Source: Cyclina sinensis (lineage: Eukaryota > Mollusca > Bivalvia > Venerida > Veneridae). From it: a DNA stretch of 64,000 nt. How positions within the stretch are numbered: the first letter of the stretch is position 1; the number at the start of each line of letters is the position of its first letter. The stretch lies in contig JAAONU010000006.1 in assembly GCA_012932295.1 (NCBI GenBank), forward strand, positions 33,196,882 to 33,260,881. Reading direction: 5' to 3'. Position numbers and translations under genes: made by a program. Positions 34,613 through 46,441 of the stretch are shown piece after piece. The notes under the pieces are model-generated. The model ran no database searches. It was not told the origin of the DNA and saw only the letters and a program-made list of their open reading frames with translations.

Positions 34613-36319
34613 CTATGTTTCACAGTTTTGTCTTCCATCTTCCATTTCATCTTCACTTTCACTGCTCACAACTAGGGAATTATTTGGGGATTTTTCTCTT
34701 TGTTTCTTTGTTTCCATGTCATATTCTAGTGGTGACTTAGCTTGTCTTTTCCCTCTGTTGTAATTAGGATTTGTGCTAATACTCTCCACCTCATTAAGGG
34801 GTTGAAACTTATTGGACAATGGTGTACTAACATCACTTCTGTTTATTGGCTTCCTGGTTTGCATTTGGTGTTTTTGTGAACTGATAAATTTTTTATTAGT
34901 ATAGACCTTTGTGTGTGGCCTATCAGCTGATTTGGGCTTTTGATATTCTTTCCTCCTTGTGCTGCTGTTTTCAAATTCAGATGTTTCCCTGTCTAGTGTA
35001 TCCCAGTCTGGAATATATCTTGCATTATCTATATACAACCTGTCTCTCACTAATTTCACACTTTTACCTTTTGCTTTTTCTTCTTTCATTTTTGTGTATA
35101 AAAGTTTTCTGCGGCTTTCAATTTCTCTTGGGAATTGTTCCCTTATTCCATAGTCTGTACCTTGTAGTTGATCAGCTGCAGCATATCTTATCATATCTCT
35201 GTCACTGGATTCTTTGAACTTAGCTAGAATTGGTCTAGGGTTTACTTGATCTGTTCTTCTCCTGCCTAACCTATGCACTTTATGATATTTTATATCTGAC
35301 TGTATATTCATCTCTTTTTCTAGGAATGAGTTTAATGTATCTTCTGTGTTTTCAAATTCTCCCTTTTTCAGATTCTTTTCCTCTATGCCATAGAAGATTA
35401 AGTTGTCTTCCATGCTTCTACATTGAAGGTCAAGTATTGTTTCTGTGTTATTATCTTGTTTGTCTATCAGATCATACATTTCTGTTTGCATTTTATTAAT
35501 TTTCTCATTCATGGAATCTATTTTCATGTTTATTTCTGATTTTTCATAGTTTATGTTTTCAAACAGATCACTCAGCATCTGCATGCTTTCCTGAAAGTCA
35601 TGTTGTTCCTTTGCTTGATGTAAGAGTTGATCTTCCATTACTTCTACTCTGTTGACAGTTTTGGTTATGGCATGTCTCATTGGGTACACTTCTTGCATTT
35701 GACTCTCAGTTGCACTTATTTTTTTATTCTGTATTAATAGAGTATTTTCTAGTCTTTGCCAATGTGATCCCTGTTTATGTATTTCAGTTTCTATACCAGA
35801 CAATCTACTGTCCAATCTTGCCTCTAATCCTTTCAGAATATGTACCCATGGGGGAATATCTTGGTGGTCATTCTGTGCTAAAGAAGGAGGCTGTAGTGGG
35901 TGGGGTTGACTTTGGGGTTGACTTTGACTCTGACTTAGAGCTTGTGGCATATTCATATTAAACATATTTGGCATGCTTGGGCAATGACTGTAGTCGCCTG
36001 AATAAACGATTGGATCTGTATTTTGAGGAGCTTGGTACACTACATTACTTTGAATGTCTGAGTTAGATTGTGGTGAGTACAAAATATGTCTAGCCTGACA
36101 CAGCTGCTGACTTGCAGTATTAAAGTCCATATTATGTCTAACTGTATCTACGTTTGGTGTATAATTTTGCATATTAATGTTTTCTGCATTTATATTTTGG
36201 TGCCGATTCATTGTTGCATCGTTTAGCTGTTTGTTTACATTTTCACCAGTAGGGACAGTGGGTGGAGTAAGTCGGGTATTTGATTTCACTGACTGATTGT
36301 TTTTCTTATTTTTTCCCAT
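34613..36319 (-). CDS. LINE ORF1 protein (L1-ORF1p-like RNA-binding chaperone)
   Basis: 568 residues with no internal stop. Residues 1-150 are polar with an SQ/PQ-rich patch at 127-150. About 160-295 is a coiled coil suited to trimerisation. About 297-375 resembles the L1 ORF1p RRM (DLQCRSMEDNLIFYGIEE, then the PRPILAKF strand). About 376-435 resembles its C-terminal domain (GIREQFPREIESRRKLLY, VKLVRDRLYID). A basic low-complexity tail follows. Family members bind element RNA. The stop at 34613-34615 may be premature: the same frame stays open another 43 codons to about 34483 and then continues, after one stop, into ORF2. Confidence 0.8.
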   Translation of the reverse strand: MGKNKKNNQSVKSNTRLTPPTVPTGENVNKQLNDATMNRHQNINAENINMQNYTPNVDTVRHNMDFNTASQQLCQARHILYSPQSNSDIQSNVVYQAPQNTDPIVYSGDYSHCPSMPNMFNMNMPQALSQSQSQPQSQPHPLQPPSLAQNDHQDIPPWVHILKGLEARLDSRLSGIETEIHKQGSHWQRLENTLLIQNKKISATESQMQEVYPMRHAITKTVNRVEVMEDQLLHQAKEQHDFQESMQMLSDLFENINYEKSEINMKIDSMNEKINKMQTEMYDLIDKQDNNTETILDLQCRSMEDNLIFYGIEEKNLKKGEFENTEDTLNSFLEKEMNIQSDIKYHKVHRLGRRRTDQVNPRPILAKFKESSDRDMIRYAAADQLQGTDYGIREQFPREIESRRKLLYTKMKEEKAKGKSVKLVRDRLYIDNARYIPDWDTLDRETSEFENSSTRRKEYQKPKSADRPHTKVYTNKKFISSQKHQMQTRKPINRSDVSTPLSNKFQPLNEVESISTNPNYNRGKRQAKSPLEYDMETKKQREKSPNNSLVVSSESEDEMEDGRQNCET

Positions 36320-36470
36320 CGTCGAATCGAGATTAAGTTAATGACTTTACCTCTATATACCTCTATATACACCCTTTCAATGAAAAAAACGTCTACGTTC
36401 TAGCCTTCTAACTCATTTTCCTTTATTTTTCTCTCTATATTTTGAAAGTGTCCGCCATGATCACGTGACC

Positions 36471-36498
36471 TATCACTTGTCACACGCGACAAGTGATA
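36471..36498. repeat. Perfect 11-bp stem hairpin upstream of the LINE
   Basis: TATCACTTGTC and GACAAGTGATA are separated by six bases. ATCACGTGACC, an E-box-like palindrome, lies just to the left. Both may be in the LINE 5' untranslated region or promoter. Confidence 0.7.
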
Positions 36499-38391
36499 AT
36501 AAGCTGGCTAGAACCCTGGTACCAAATCCGAATTAAATGTATTGACCGACCAGACCAATCATCCATTAATACAGCATTCACTAGGTGCATTTTTGGTTAC
36601 TTAAAGATACTGATTTGCACACTAACTGTCTAATATTTCAACTTCATCTGATCTTAGGCAATTACTACTAGTACTTGGATTTCATTTCCAATTTTATTAT
36701 ATCCCCCGCCAGCCTCCCGCACAGGGAAGGGAGGGGCGTAGCATGATACTGGAATCAACTTTACCAGCTAACTGCCTAGTTTGGTTATTTGTCGAGAGCA
36801 TAATTCAAAAAGTATTAGCGGTATCAATTTGAAACTTCTTTGATGAAACAACAGATTGATAGACCTCATTGGGAAACTATAGATCTCTTTAGCATAATTT
36901 TAGAGTTATTGCCATTTGTAATTTATCAAACTTACCTTCGTAGATGGACAGATCAAATAATTATCAAACATGACGTTTTTTTTGTATATATAAAATATTA
37001 TTGATCTCAGTAAACAGTAATTCAACAGAGCTAATTTGTAATTTTGTTCTTGCCTTGCATCCATGGTGTATTAAAGAAATCCAGCTTTTAGATTCGAAAT
37101 TGAAATGTATTCCTTAATTATTTTCTGTTATAACCTAATGTATGTATGCATATAATCTCAAATAATAAATATGTTATTATTATTATTATAATTATTATTA
37201 TTATTATTATCATTATATTTTACAGTTTTGAGCAGGGATTTTAGTCTACAAAGAAAACAGATTTTCTCTAAGTGGTAAAAATGAATGGAAATAGTTTCCT
37301 TTTATTAGAACAGAACAGACATGATGATTATAAAAAGGCTGCCATGTTATATTTAGTTTAACCGCGAGTGAATTTATACTGTTTCTTGTGAGCAATTATG
37401 CGCAAAATTGTTCTTTATGAAGATTTTAAGGCAGACTTGGGATAAAATTGATTTAGACAGAAAACTTGTAGAACGAACTTAAATTCTGCATTATAATAAA
37501 CCATTGCTATCAGTATTAAAGCAAGACATCGGTTTCTCTTTGATTACAATTAATTCCAGGATTCCTTTCTCTGTGATATATTAATTATTCAATCCGCCTC
37601 TTTCCGTGTTTTTGATCGATACAGCAGCCAGGAATGTTCAGACTTTTCAGACAATATTTTCACTAAGTGAAATCATTTGTGAATTGAATTCGATTAGAAA
37701 GTTAGTCCTGTGTCAACAACACTATTTCGCATAACACAGTGACAATGGACGTTTATAAGTCGTGCTAAAATGAAAATAAATGTGGGAGAGCTGGGAAATT
37801 TTTATTTTTAAATTTTTATTGAACTATAGTTAAGTTCATAGGATACCACATTAATCTACAAAATTAGATTATTGCAAACATACAATATAATTTTTCTTCA
37901 AACTATTGCATTTTGATTTATTTTCACATTTAAAACTCCCCTGAAAGTTTGAAAATTTTCACCATACAGTTATGTTACCTATCTCAATTTGCATCCATCA
38001 TTACATTAACAACAACCAAAAAAAATATACACTGTTTACTTACACACTGGAAAAAATAATCTACTCCGCAAAATAAATAGATGTGCCTACCTGTCCAGAA
38101 AATTATATCGTACAAACAGATACACAATACTCGCCTATTTTCGCGTAAATTTCAACGCCATTTCAAAGTTGTCAGAAATCATATTGAAACAAGTAAACCG
38201 CAAGAAAAAGGTGGAGATAACCATTAGCTGGTTAAAACTCGCATTTCAGAAATTTAAACAAACAGCTTCGGTCGCAAACGCTTCCTCGCATTAACTTTGT
38301 TTTGAATTCTTATAGGTATAGGAACTTTAACCTGTATACATTTAGAACTTAGAATATCCCTTTCTTATTTCTGAACTAAGTAAAATGTTGA
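36499..38391. other. No gene seen; ATT-repeat tail of a probable LINE fragment
   Basis: A TTA/ATT microsatellite at about 37166-37216 follows AATAATAAATATG. That resembles the AATAAAGATG plus ATT-repeat 3' end at 54760-54817. TATATCCCCCGCC with a C/G-rich hairpin-like stretch near 36701-36740 may start another repeat. Confidence 0.4.
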
Positions 38392-38444
38392 AGAATAACG
38401 AATACAGGTAGAATAACGAATACAGGTAGAATAACGAATACAGG
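38392..38444. repeat. 18-bp tandem repeat, three copies
   Basis: AGAATAACGAATACAGGT occurs nearly three times, about 250 bp upstream of the inferred coding exon of the DUF229 gene. Confidence 0.85.
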
Positions 38445-38720
38445 CCTGTTTCATCAATTGTGTCGTTCTATGTATATTCATAACCTTCATAGACAGGAAC
38501 ATGAAACATTTATGACAAATCATTTTCTTTGGTCTTAATTTTCTGTTTGGAGACAGTGAGTAACTTCTGTTTTACCCAGGTGACCTCATTGTTTCATTCC
38601 GCCATCCAAATATATTCCGTTCTCAGTCAAAACATTTGAATGCATTCTTTCTCTTCTCTATTGTAATATTTACTGTTCTGATTATTTTCCAGGCTGGCAA
38701 AAACTGTGTCATGCTGTACA

Positions 38721-41714
38721 ATGAAAACCCTAACACGCAGGCTCGCTGGTCACAACGTCTTCCCAGAATTCCGTTTTCCGGTGTGTATCCTGTGCGTCTG
38801 GTTGTTTATAAATCCGAAAATACGATGCATTATATTCCTACCTGTTTTATTAGTCGTCTACCTTATTTACGTTTTCAATGTTCAGCAAATTAAGTATGTC
38901 TTCAAAGTTGATACGTACAATTTGCCATGTGAGATGCCCGTGCTCGATCCATTTGACCCAGAACAGGTCAGAAATATCAGACGCTCGGAACCGTTGAGGT
39001 GTGACCTATCACCAAACCCCGTTTTTGTTGACGACAATAACATCTTACAATTAAACCATTCAGCCTTGGATCTTTTGAAGATGGAGGATTCTTCCATTAA
39101 ATGTATGTGCCAAATAATTCGAAGGGTTGATAACTCTGATGACAAAGTAATTTATTCAAATACATTCAAATGCACTCCGCCATATGATGTACAGTCAGAC
39201 TTTTTCACAATACGTTGCTTTTCAAAAGATATGGAATTTTTTAACACAATTCTTACAAAAATACAGCGTTCAGAAAAGGTTTTTGGAAGACATGCAGACG
39301 ACTTTTATAGTGTGATATTGTTTGGTATGGATTCAGTGTCGAGAAATAATGCAATTAGACAAATTCCGAAAGCTGTTAAATATTTACAAGAGGAACTTTC
39401 TTCTATCGATCTGCTGATGTATAATAGAGTTGGAGGACACACATTTGATAATATTGTTCCTATACTTACCGGCTTGCTCGCGAAAACAGAAGATATTCCG
39501 TATTTGGACAATATTGGTGCTCGCTTTGACATTCTGCCACTGATATGGAGAAATTTCTCCCAGCATCACTATGCTACATTTTTTACTGAAGATGTATTGC
39601 AGTTTAACGCCTTCAATTTTGAAAAAGAGGGGTTTAAAGATCCGCCAACTGACCACTATATGCGACCATTTTGGATAGCTGATTACGATTCCAGACCTAC
39701 AAATTTCTTATTCTGGAAAGAAAGTATGAGCAATTATAATAAACGCAGATGCCTAGCGAACACTCCTAAATATCTTGTTCAAATTAACTACTTAAAGCAG
39801 TTTATTAGTACATATAGAAACGTTAGAAAGTTCGCTCTTTCACATTTGAACGATTTGTCTCATGAAAACATAAACGACCTTCACCTTGCTGAAGACGATC
39901 TCGTTAACTTTTTCAAATGGTTCAAAAATGGCGGCCATACTGACAACACATTTCTAATTGTGTTCAGTGATCATGGACCACGTGGTCAAAGCAACACTCA
40001 TCAGTCACTCCTTGAAACTAACTTACCATTTCTCAGCATCATTCCTCCGTACAGTTTCAGAAACAAGCATCCAGATCTCATTAGAAATCTTAAAAGAAAT
40101 GCTCAAGTTTTGACCACACACTTTGACTTATTCGCCACCCTGAGTGATGTTCTTCATAGACAGTTCATCCAGCCATCTGATACATATTTCCATAAAACAC
40201 CCAGGGGTATCAGCCTTTTTCGTGATATTCACGTTCAACGTTCTTGCTCAGGTGAAGTCTTTGTTTTATTTTGTGAAAGTTACTTTTTAACCAGTTTTAG
40301 CATAAATTTACCTGAACTTGTAGCTTTTGTAGATCTAACCTCAGAACAAGGTTTGCAGTTTGTCAGTTTTGATGTCGTATATTTTGTTTTACGAAAAGTT
40401 TTGACACTATGTCTGTAGTAATGATAATGCGTAGTGCTGGTATAGTTATCGGACCTAATGTAAACATAGTGCCTTCTTTATTTAGCTCCTGACCTGAAAT
40501 TTAAACTTAAATCTACATCATTTTTACTCGTGAACCGTATACTTTCCGTTGACAAAGCTATTTCCTATATGATAACAGTAATTTTGCAAATTATATTTCA
40601 CATTTGATCAGCTACACGAACGGTCACATAAAGAACAAACGGTAATTGTTTTATTATACGAGATGATGATTCACGTTTCTTGATAAATGACAACCTAACT
40701 TCCTATTCTACATAGTTTACAGAACAAGAATTGAAAAATACGCTTTAAGTACAGAGCTGAATACGAACAGTATGTGTGTCAGTATGTGCGTCTGTATTTT
40801 TGTGTGTCTGTGGTGTCTGTCTGTGTGTCTGTATGTGTGTCTCTTTGTCTTTCAAGTTATGTTCAGCATTATTTGTGCCTGTCAGCCTATCTGCATGTCT
40901 GTGTCAGACAGACAGACAGACATTGATCAATTGCTCATTTTTTATTGATTATCATATCATGATGATTTAATTGATATACCGCACTCAATAATTATAGATC
41001 TGTTGAAAACTTAGACATAACCCTTTACCTAAAGACAAGCGGGGAATGTATGTGTCGATGAACATAACAAATTTATAGTCTCCTTCTCAGAGGCATCACA
41101 GTTAACTTTTCCCATCTTTCAAAACATTGTCCTTTCTAAGCGATGACTCCTTATGAATATATATTCTTTACGATATTATATAATGTTGAACTGTATAAGA
41201 TACTTGTATTACGCATCAGCTAGTATTTTTCAACGTTTTCTCTAATTATAAGCTTCTCATTTCCGTTGCAGAGGCCAGCATTCCTGAGCAGTTTTGTATG
41301 TGTTATGGATCTCAGAGGCTCAACGTAACAAACAATTCGCTGATACAAGAAATTGCTCAATCCGTCGTTAACAAGCTAAATCAGCTTATTTCTGGCGAGA
41401 AACGCTGTGCATTCCTTAACCTTAAAGCCGTTATAGAAGCTCGAGTTCTCGTTCAGGGGAAGCAAACGGAACAGCGGCAGCGAGGGCTGTTCAATAAGTT
41501 CAGAGATGTTGTATCGGAGCGGGATTACGCTGATTATAAACTTGTGGTGGAGACACTTCCGGGAAATGGAAAATTCTTTGCAACATCGAAAACAAACGCC
41601 GATGGCAGTCGTTACGTACTAGATACTATTGAAAGAGTTAATAGGTACAAGAATCAGTCGCACTGTGTAAATGAAGAAAAACTAAAACCATTGTGTTATT
41701 GTAAGACTCAATAA
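38721..41714 (+). CDS. DUF229-type sulfatase-fold membrane protein
   Basis: Two coding exons: 38721-40251 (donor at 40252, GTGAAG) and 41272-41714 (acceptor TTCCGTTGCAG). They join in phase to give about 657 residues. An acceptor TTATTTTCCAG at 38692 suggests an upstream 5'UTR exon. The ATG at 38721 starts a basic segment, then a single hydrophobic helix (about 36-54), giving a type II membrane topology. The ectodomain shows FGMDSVSRNN (201-210), HTFDNIVPILTG (240-251) and FSDHGPRG (415-422). These are the conserved motifs of DUF229 proteins, which share the alkaline phosphatase/sulfatase fold, with SDHG a likely metal-binding element. The substrate is unknown for the family. The second exon encodes a Cys-containing C-terminal domain ending LCYCKTQ. 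An ATG at 38711 in another frame is a possible upstream frame. Confidence 0.88.
40252..41271 (+). other. Intron of the DUF229 gene with simple repeats
   Basis: Bounded by GTGAAG and a polypyrimidine tract with CAG. TGTGTCTG-type repeats occupy about 40767-40870 and CAGACAGACAGACAGACA lies at about 40904-40922. Nothing else was recognised. Confidence 0.75.
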
Positions 41715-41783
41715 AACAGAGACAGTTAATATACGTTCAAGTAAACGTGCTAGGCGTCGTTGTTATTCTTTTCTTTATATAAG

Positions 41784-41972
41784 GTCAACGAATTGTCACA
41801 ACTTACTATATATGTAATCAAATGGGGACATTTTCTGCGCATCTTGAAATCCTGTTAATATACGTTAGGTTGTTGTTATTTCAGTGGTGTTTACTGGTAT
41901 TTTTTACTGTCAACGAATTGTCACAATTTACAATATATGTAATCAAATGGGGACATTTTCTGCGCATCTTAC
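41784..41972. repeat. Two-copy direct repeat, 125-bp period
   Basis: GTCAACGAATTGTCACAA and the following ~60 bases, including AATGGGGACATTTTCTGCGC, occur at 41784 and again at 41909, just after the DUF229 stop codon. Confidence 0.8.
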
Positions 41973-42410
41973 AAAGGGGAAGTTTATTTTTCTCAAAAGT
42001 AACTGCTGTTTTTTTTATCTAATTATTATACGGCATAACATTGATTAATTGATTAATACCTCCAATCGACATCATGTACTACCATATTACTCACTGCAGG
42101 ATCGTATTATAATGTCTACGATAACAACACGTTATTGAGTTGCTCACAGCAGTGTCAACATGAAAATAAATATCTGAAAATAGTACTAAAAATCATTGTC
42201 TGTATAGATTATCGATGCATTCCTCAAATTAAATCAGTTTTCTTTCCATTTTGAGTGTGTTTTTTCTTGCAAGAAGATGTGTGCAGAATTGTTTTCTCGA
42301 GGTGGCAAAAAGGCAATGCATTACTTTTCTTTAAGATATTAAGGTCAATGACTACCCTGTGAATGTCTCCACTAATGAAAATTTCTGACTCCTGTGATCC
42401 CACATTTTTA

Positions 42411-44463
42411 GCTCACCTGAGCACAAAGTGCTCAGGGTGAGCTTTTCTGATCAGTCTTTGTCCGTCGTCCGTCCGTCGTCAACTTTTCATTCAAATGACA
42501 TCTCCTCTGAAACCAAAGGGCCAAATTAAATGAAACTTGCCTGGGATGTTCCTTGCATGTAGCTCTACCAAGATTGTTCAAATGGTTCTGGTCCATTGCA
42601 TTTCTGGTTCACTGGAGCTAAAATTAGATTTCATAAGTTGGGTCTTTAAAAATCTTCTTCTCCGAAACCACAAGGCCTGGAGCTTAGATATTTGGTATGA
42701 AGCATCATCTAGTGGACCTCTACCAAGTTTGTTCAAATTATGACCGTGGGGTCAAAACTGACCCCATCCCAGGGGTCAGTTGATTTTACATAGATTTATA
42801 TAGGAAAAACTTTAAAAAATCTTCGTGTCAGAAACTGCAAGGCCCAGAGTTTAGATATTTGGTGTGCAGCATTGTCCAGTGGACCTCTACCAAGTTTGTT
42901 CAAATTATTGCTCCTGGGTCAAAAATGGCCCCGCCCCAGGGGTCAAATGTTTTATATAGAGTTATATAAGAAAACCTTAAAAAAACTTCTTGTCAGAAAC
43001 CGCAAGGCCTAGAGTTTAGATATTTGGTGTGCAGCATTGTCCAGTGGACCTCTACTAAGTTTCTTCAAATCATAGCAACTGGGTCAAAATAGGCCCCACC
43101 CCGGGGGTCAAGGCTTATATAGGAAATCTTTAAAAATTCTACAAAGAAACCACAATGCCTACAGCTTAGATATTTGGTATGAAGCATTGTCTAGTAGACC
43201 TCTATCAAGTTTGTTCAAATTATGTCCCCTGGGTCAAAATTGGCCACGTCCCAGGGTTCTCTTGATTAACATAGAGTTATATAGGAAAAACATGAAAACT
43301 CATTATTCTCCGAAACTAATAGGACTAGACCTAAGATATTTGGTGTGGAGTATTGTGTTGAGAAGCTTTACCAGTATTGTTTATATGTTGGCCCCGGGAT
43401 CAAAATTGGCCCCGCACCGGGGGCCCTTAATAAGTAAAAAAGACAATCTTTAAAAATCTTCTTACTGGAAACCTCAATGCCTACAGCTTAGATATTTGGT
43501 ATGCAGCATTGTTTAGTAGATGTCTACCAAGTTTGTTCAAATTATGTCCCCTGGGTGAAAATTGACCACGCCCCAGGGTTCTCTTGATTTACATATAGTT
43601 CTATAGGAAAAACATGAAAACTCATTTTTCTCCGAAACTAATAGGACTAGACCTTAGATATTTGGTGTGGAGTATTGTGTTGAGAAGCTTTACCAGTATT
43701 GTTTATATGTTGGCCCCGGTGTCAAAATTGGTTCCGCCGCAGGGGCCCTTAATGTGTAAAAAAGGCAATCTTTAAAAATCTTCTTACTGGAAACCTCAAT
43801 GCCTACAGCTTAGATATTTGGTATGCAGCATTGTCTAGTGGATGTCTACCAAGTTTGTTCAAATTATGTCCCCTGGGTCAAAATTCACCACGCCCCAAGG
43901 TTCTCTCTAGATATTTGGTATGCAGCATTGTCTAGTGGACCTCTACCTAGTTTGTTTGAAAAATGTCCCTGGGGTCACTATTGGCCCCGCCCGAGGGTTC
44001 ACAAGTTTTAAATAGCAGTATTGAAGAAAATCCTAAAAATCTTCTTGTCTGAAACCACAAGGCCTAGAATTTTAAAATTTGGCATGAAGCAAGCTTTATC
44101 AAGCTTTTTGAAATTATTAAATTAGGTTTAAGATCACGGAGGCTAAAAATAGATTTATCTACTGTACCTCATAGAGCCTTCATTTATAGACCAATATCTT
44201 TGATATTCAGTATATAGGTTCCTTGCATGGACGTCTACCCATGGGTAGGGTTTGAGGTCACTGGGTCAAGGTCAAGGTCACCATAGCTTATAATAGATAT
44301 TTCAACTTTCTGTCATAGAGCCTTTATTTGTTGACTGATATTTTACATATTTGGTTTGTAGGCACTTAAATATTTTCAATTAAAACATGAAATACTGCTT
44401 AACAGCAAACCTACAGCCAAAGTACTCAGGTGAGCGATCCAGGGCCATCATGGCCCTCTTGTT
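42411..44463 (+). mobile_element. Tandem-core repeat element A
   Basis: Starts AGCTCACCTGAGCACAAAG, with a GAGCACAAAGTGCTC hairpin, then TTTTCTGATC and GTCCGTCGTCCGTCC. It ends CAGGTGAGCGATCC with a GGGCCATCATGGCCC hairpin and CTCTTGT. The core holds about ten imperfect ~145-165-bp units with AAATCTTCTTGTC, GAAACCACAAGGCC, AGATATTTGGTATGCAGC and GGCCCCGCCCCAGG. There is no coding frame. The architecture (terminal hairpins plus tandem core, no transposase) resembles the pearl/DINE-1 type elements linked to Helentrons; this is inference. Confidence 0.8.
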
Positions 44464-44573
44464 TCATATACTTTTCAGTTTTGCATTAATCTATTATTCC
44501 TTATATATCACAGTGATTTTGTTTTTTACAAAACACAAATATATTTATATAATCACAGTGATGCTGTAACTTA

Positions 44574-46441
44574 CACAAGAGGGCCATGATGGCCCTGTAT
44601 CGCTCACCTGAGAATGACTGCTTTTAACAAAGTTGCTATGGACCTGGTTAATTGACCCCAGATGACCCATATTCGAACTTGACCTAGAAATTATTGAAAC
44701 AATCTCTTTGACAAATTTCAAGGTTATTTGTACTGAAAATTGTTACCTCTAGAGTGTTAACAAGGTTTTTTCCATATTTGGGCCCTATGACCTAGTTTTT
44801 TAACCTAGATGTCCCATATTCAAACTTGAGCTACAAATCATCAAAACAACCTTTCTGACAAATTTCCAGGACATTTGGACTTAAAATGTAGCCTCTAGAG
44901 TGTTTACAAAGTTTTTCGATATTTGGGCTCTGTGACCTAGATGTTTCAACTCCAGATGACCCATATTCAAACTTGAGCTAGAAACCATAGAATTAAGCTT
45001 TCTGACAAATTTCCAGGTTATTTGAAATTAAAATGTTACCTATAGAGTGTTAACAAGGTTTTTCCATATTTTGGCTCTGTGACCTAGTTTTTGATCCAAG
45101 ATGACCCATACTCCAACTTGAGCTAGAAATCATAAAAAAAAACCTGTCTGACAAATTTCCAGGATATTTGGACTGAAAAAGTAACCTCTGGAGTGTTAAA
45201 AAGTTTTTTACATATTTGGACCATGTGACCTAGTTTTTGATCCCAGATGACCCATATCCAAATCTGAGCTAGAATTCTTTGAAACAACCTTTCTGACAAA
45301 TTTCAAGGAGATTTGGACTAAAAATGTAACCTCTAGAGCATTAACAAGGTTTTTCTCCATATTTGGGCTCCATGACCTAGTTTTTGACCCCAGAAAACCT
45401 ATATTCAAAACTGAGCTAGAAATCATCGATAGAACCTTTCTGACAAATTTCCAGGTTATTTGGACTGAAAATGCTACCTTTAGAATGTTAACAAAGTTTT
45501 TCCATATTTGGACTCTGTGACCTAGTTTGTGACCCCAGATGACCCATATTCAAACTTGATCTAGAAATCAAGAAGGCAACCTTTCTGACAAAGTTCCAGA
45601 TTATTTGGGCTGAAAATGTAACCTCTACAGTGTTAACAAGATTTTTCTATTTTTGGGCTCTGTGACCTAGTTATTGACCCAGATGACCCATATTTGAACA
45701 TTTGCTAGAAATCTTTGAAGCAACCTTTCTAACAAATTTCCAGATTATTTGGGCTGAAAATGTAACCTCTAGAGTGTTAACAAGGTGTTTCTATTTTTGG
45801 GCTCTGTGACCTAGTTTTTGAACCCAGATGACCCATATTCAAACTTGAGCTAGAAATCATAGAAGCAACCTTCCTGACGAATTCCCAGATTATTTGGTGT
45901 AAAAATGTTACCTTTAGAGTGTTAACAAGGTTTCTCAATATTTAGGCTCTGTGACCTAGTTTTTAACCCCAGATGACCCATATTTAACTTTAACCTAGAA
46001 ATCGTCAAAGCAACCTTTCTGACAAATTTCCAGATTATTTGGGCTGAAAATGTAACCTCTAGAGTGTTAAAAGGATTTTTCTATTTTTGGACTCCGTGAC
46101 CTAGTTTTTGAACCCAGATGACCCATATTTGAATTTGAGCTAGAAACCATTGATAGGACCTTTCTGACAAATTTCCAGGATATTTAGACTGAAAAAGTAG
46201 CCTCTAGAGTGTTAACAAGGTTTTTCTATATTTGGGCTCTGTGCCCTAGTTTTCCAGCCCTGATAACCCATGTTCGAACTCGTCCGAGATATTAATGAGA
46301 CAAACATCCTGACCAAGTTTCATGACAATGGAGGCAAAAATGTGACCACTAGAGTGTTAACAAACTAATTGTGGACGGACGGACGACGGACAAAAGGTGA
46401 TCAGAAAAGCTCACTCTGTCACTACGTGACAGGTGAGCTAA
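44574..46441 (-). mobile_element. Tandem-core repeat element B, opposite orientation
   Basis: Starts ACAAGAGGGCCATGATGGCCC with GTATCGCTCACCTG. It ends GGACGGACGACGGAC, GATCAGAAAAGCTCAC and a CTGTCACTACGTGACAG hairpin. These are the same termini as element A in reverse. The core is different: about eleven ~145-bp units with CTCTGTGACCTAG, CCCCAGATGACCCATATTC and TTTCTGACAAATTTCCAG. The two elements lie tail to tail 110 bp apart. Confidence 0.8.

Larger units (their letters stand above)
30936..36319 (-). mobile_element. Near-complete two-ORF LINE (non-LTR retrotransposon)
   Basis: The - strand carries ORF1 (36319-34613) followed by ORF2 (about 34475-30936) with apurinic endonuclease, reverse transcriptase and a C-terminal Cys/His cluster. 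Only two frameshifts and perhaps one premature stop break it, so it is fairly young. The upstream 36320-36500 may be its 5' untranslated region. The 3' end lies below 30936; I saw no unambiguous tail or target duplication. Confidence 0.88.

Noticed and set aside
38636..38893. Upstream 85-codon frame before the DUF229 gene
   Set aside because: It overlaps the DUF229 start in another frame and spans the inferred splice acceptor at 38692, so it is not a separate gene.
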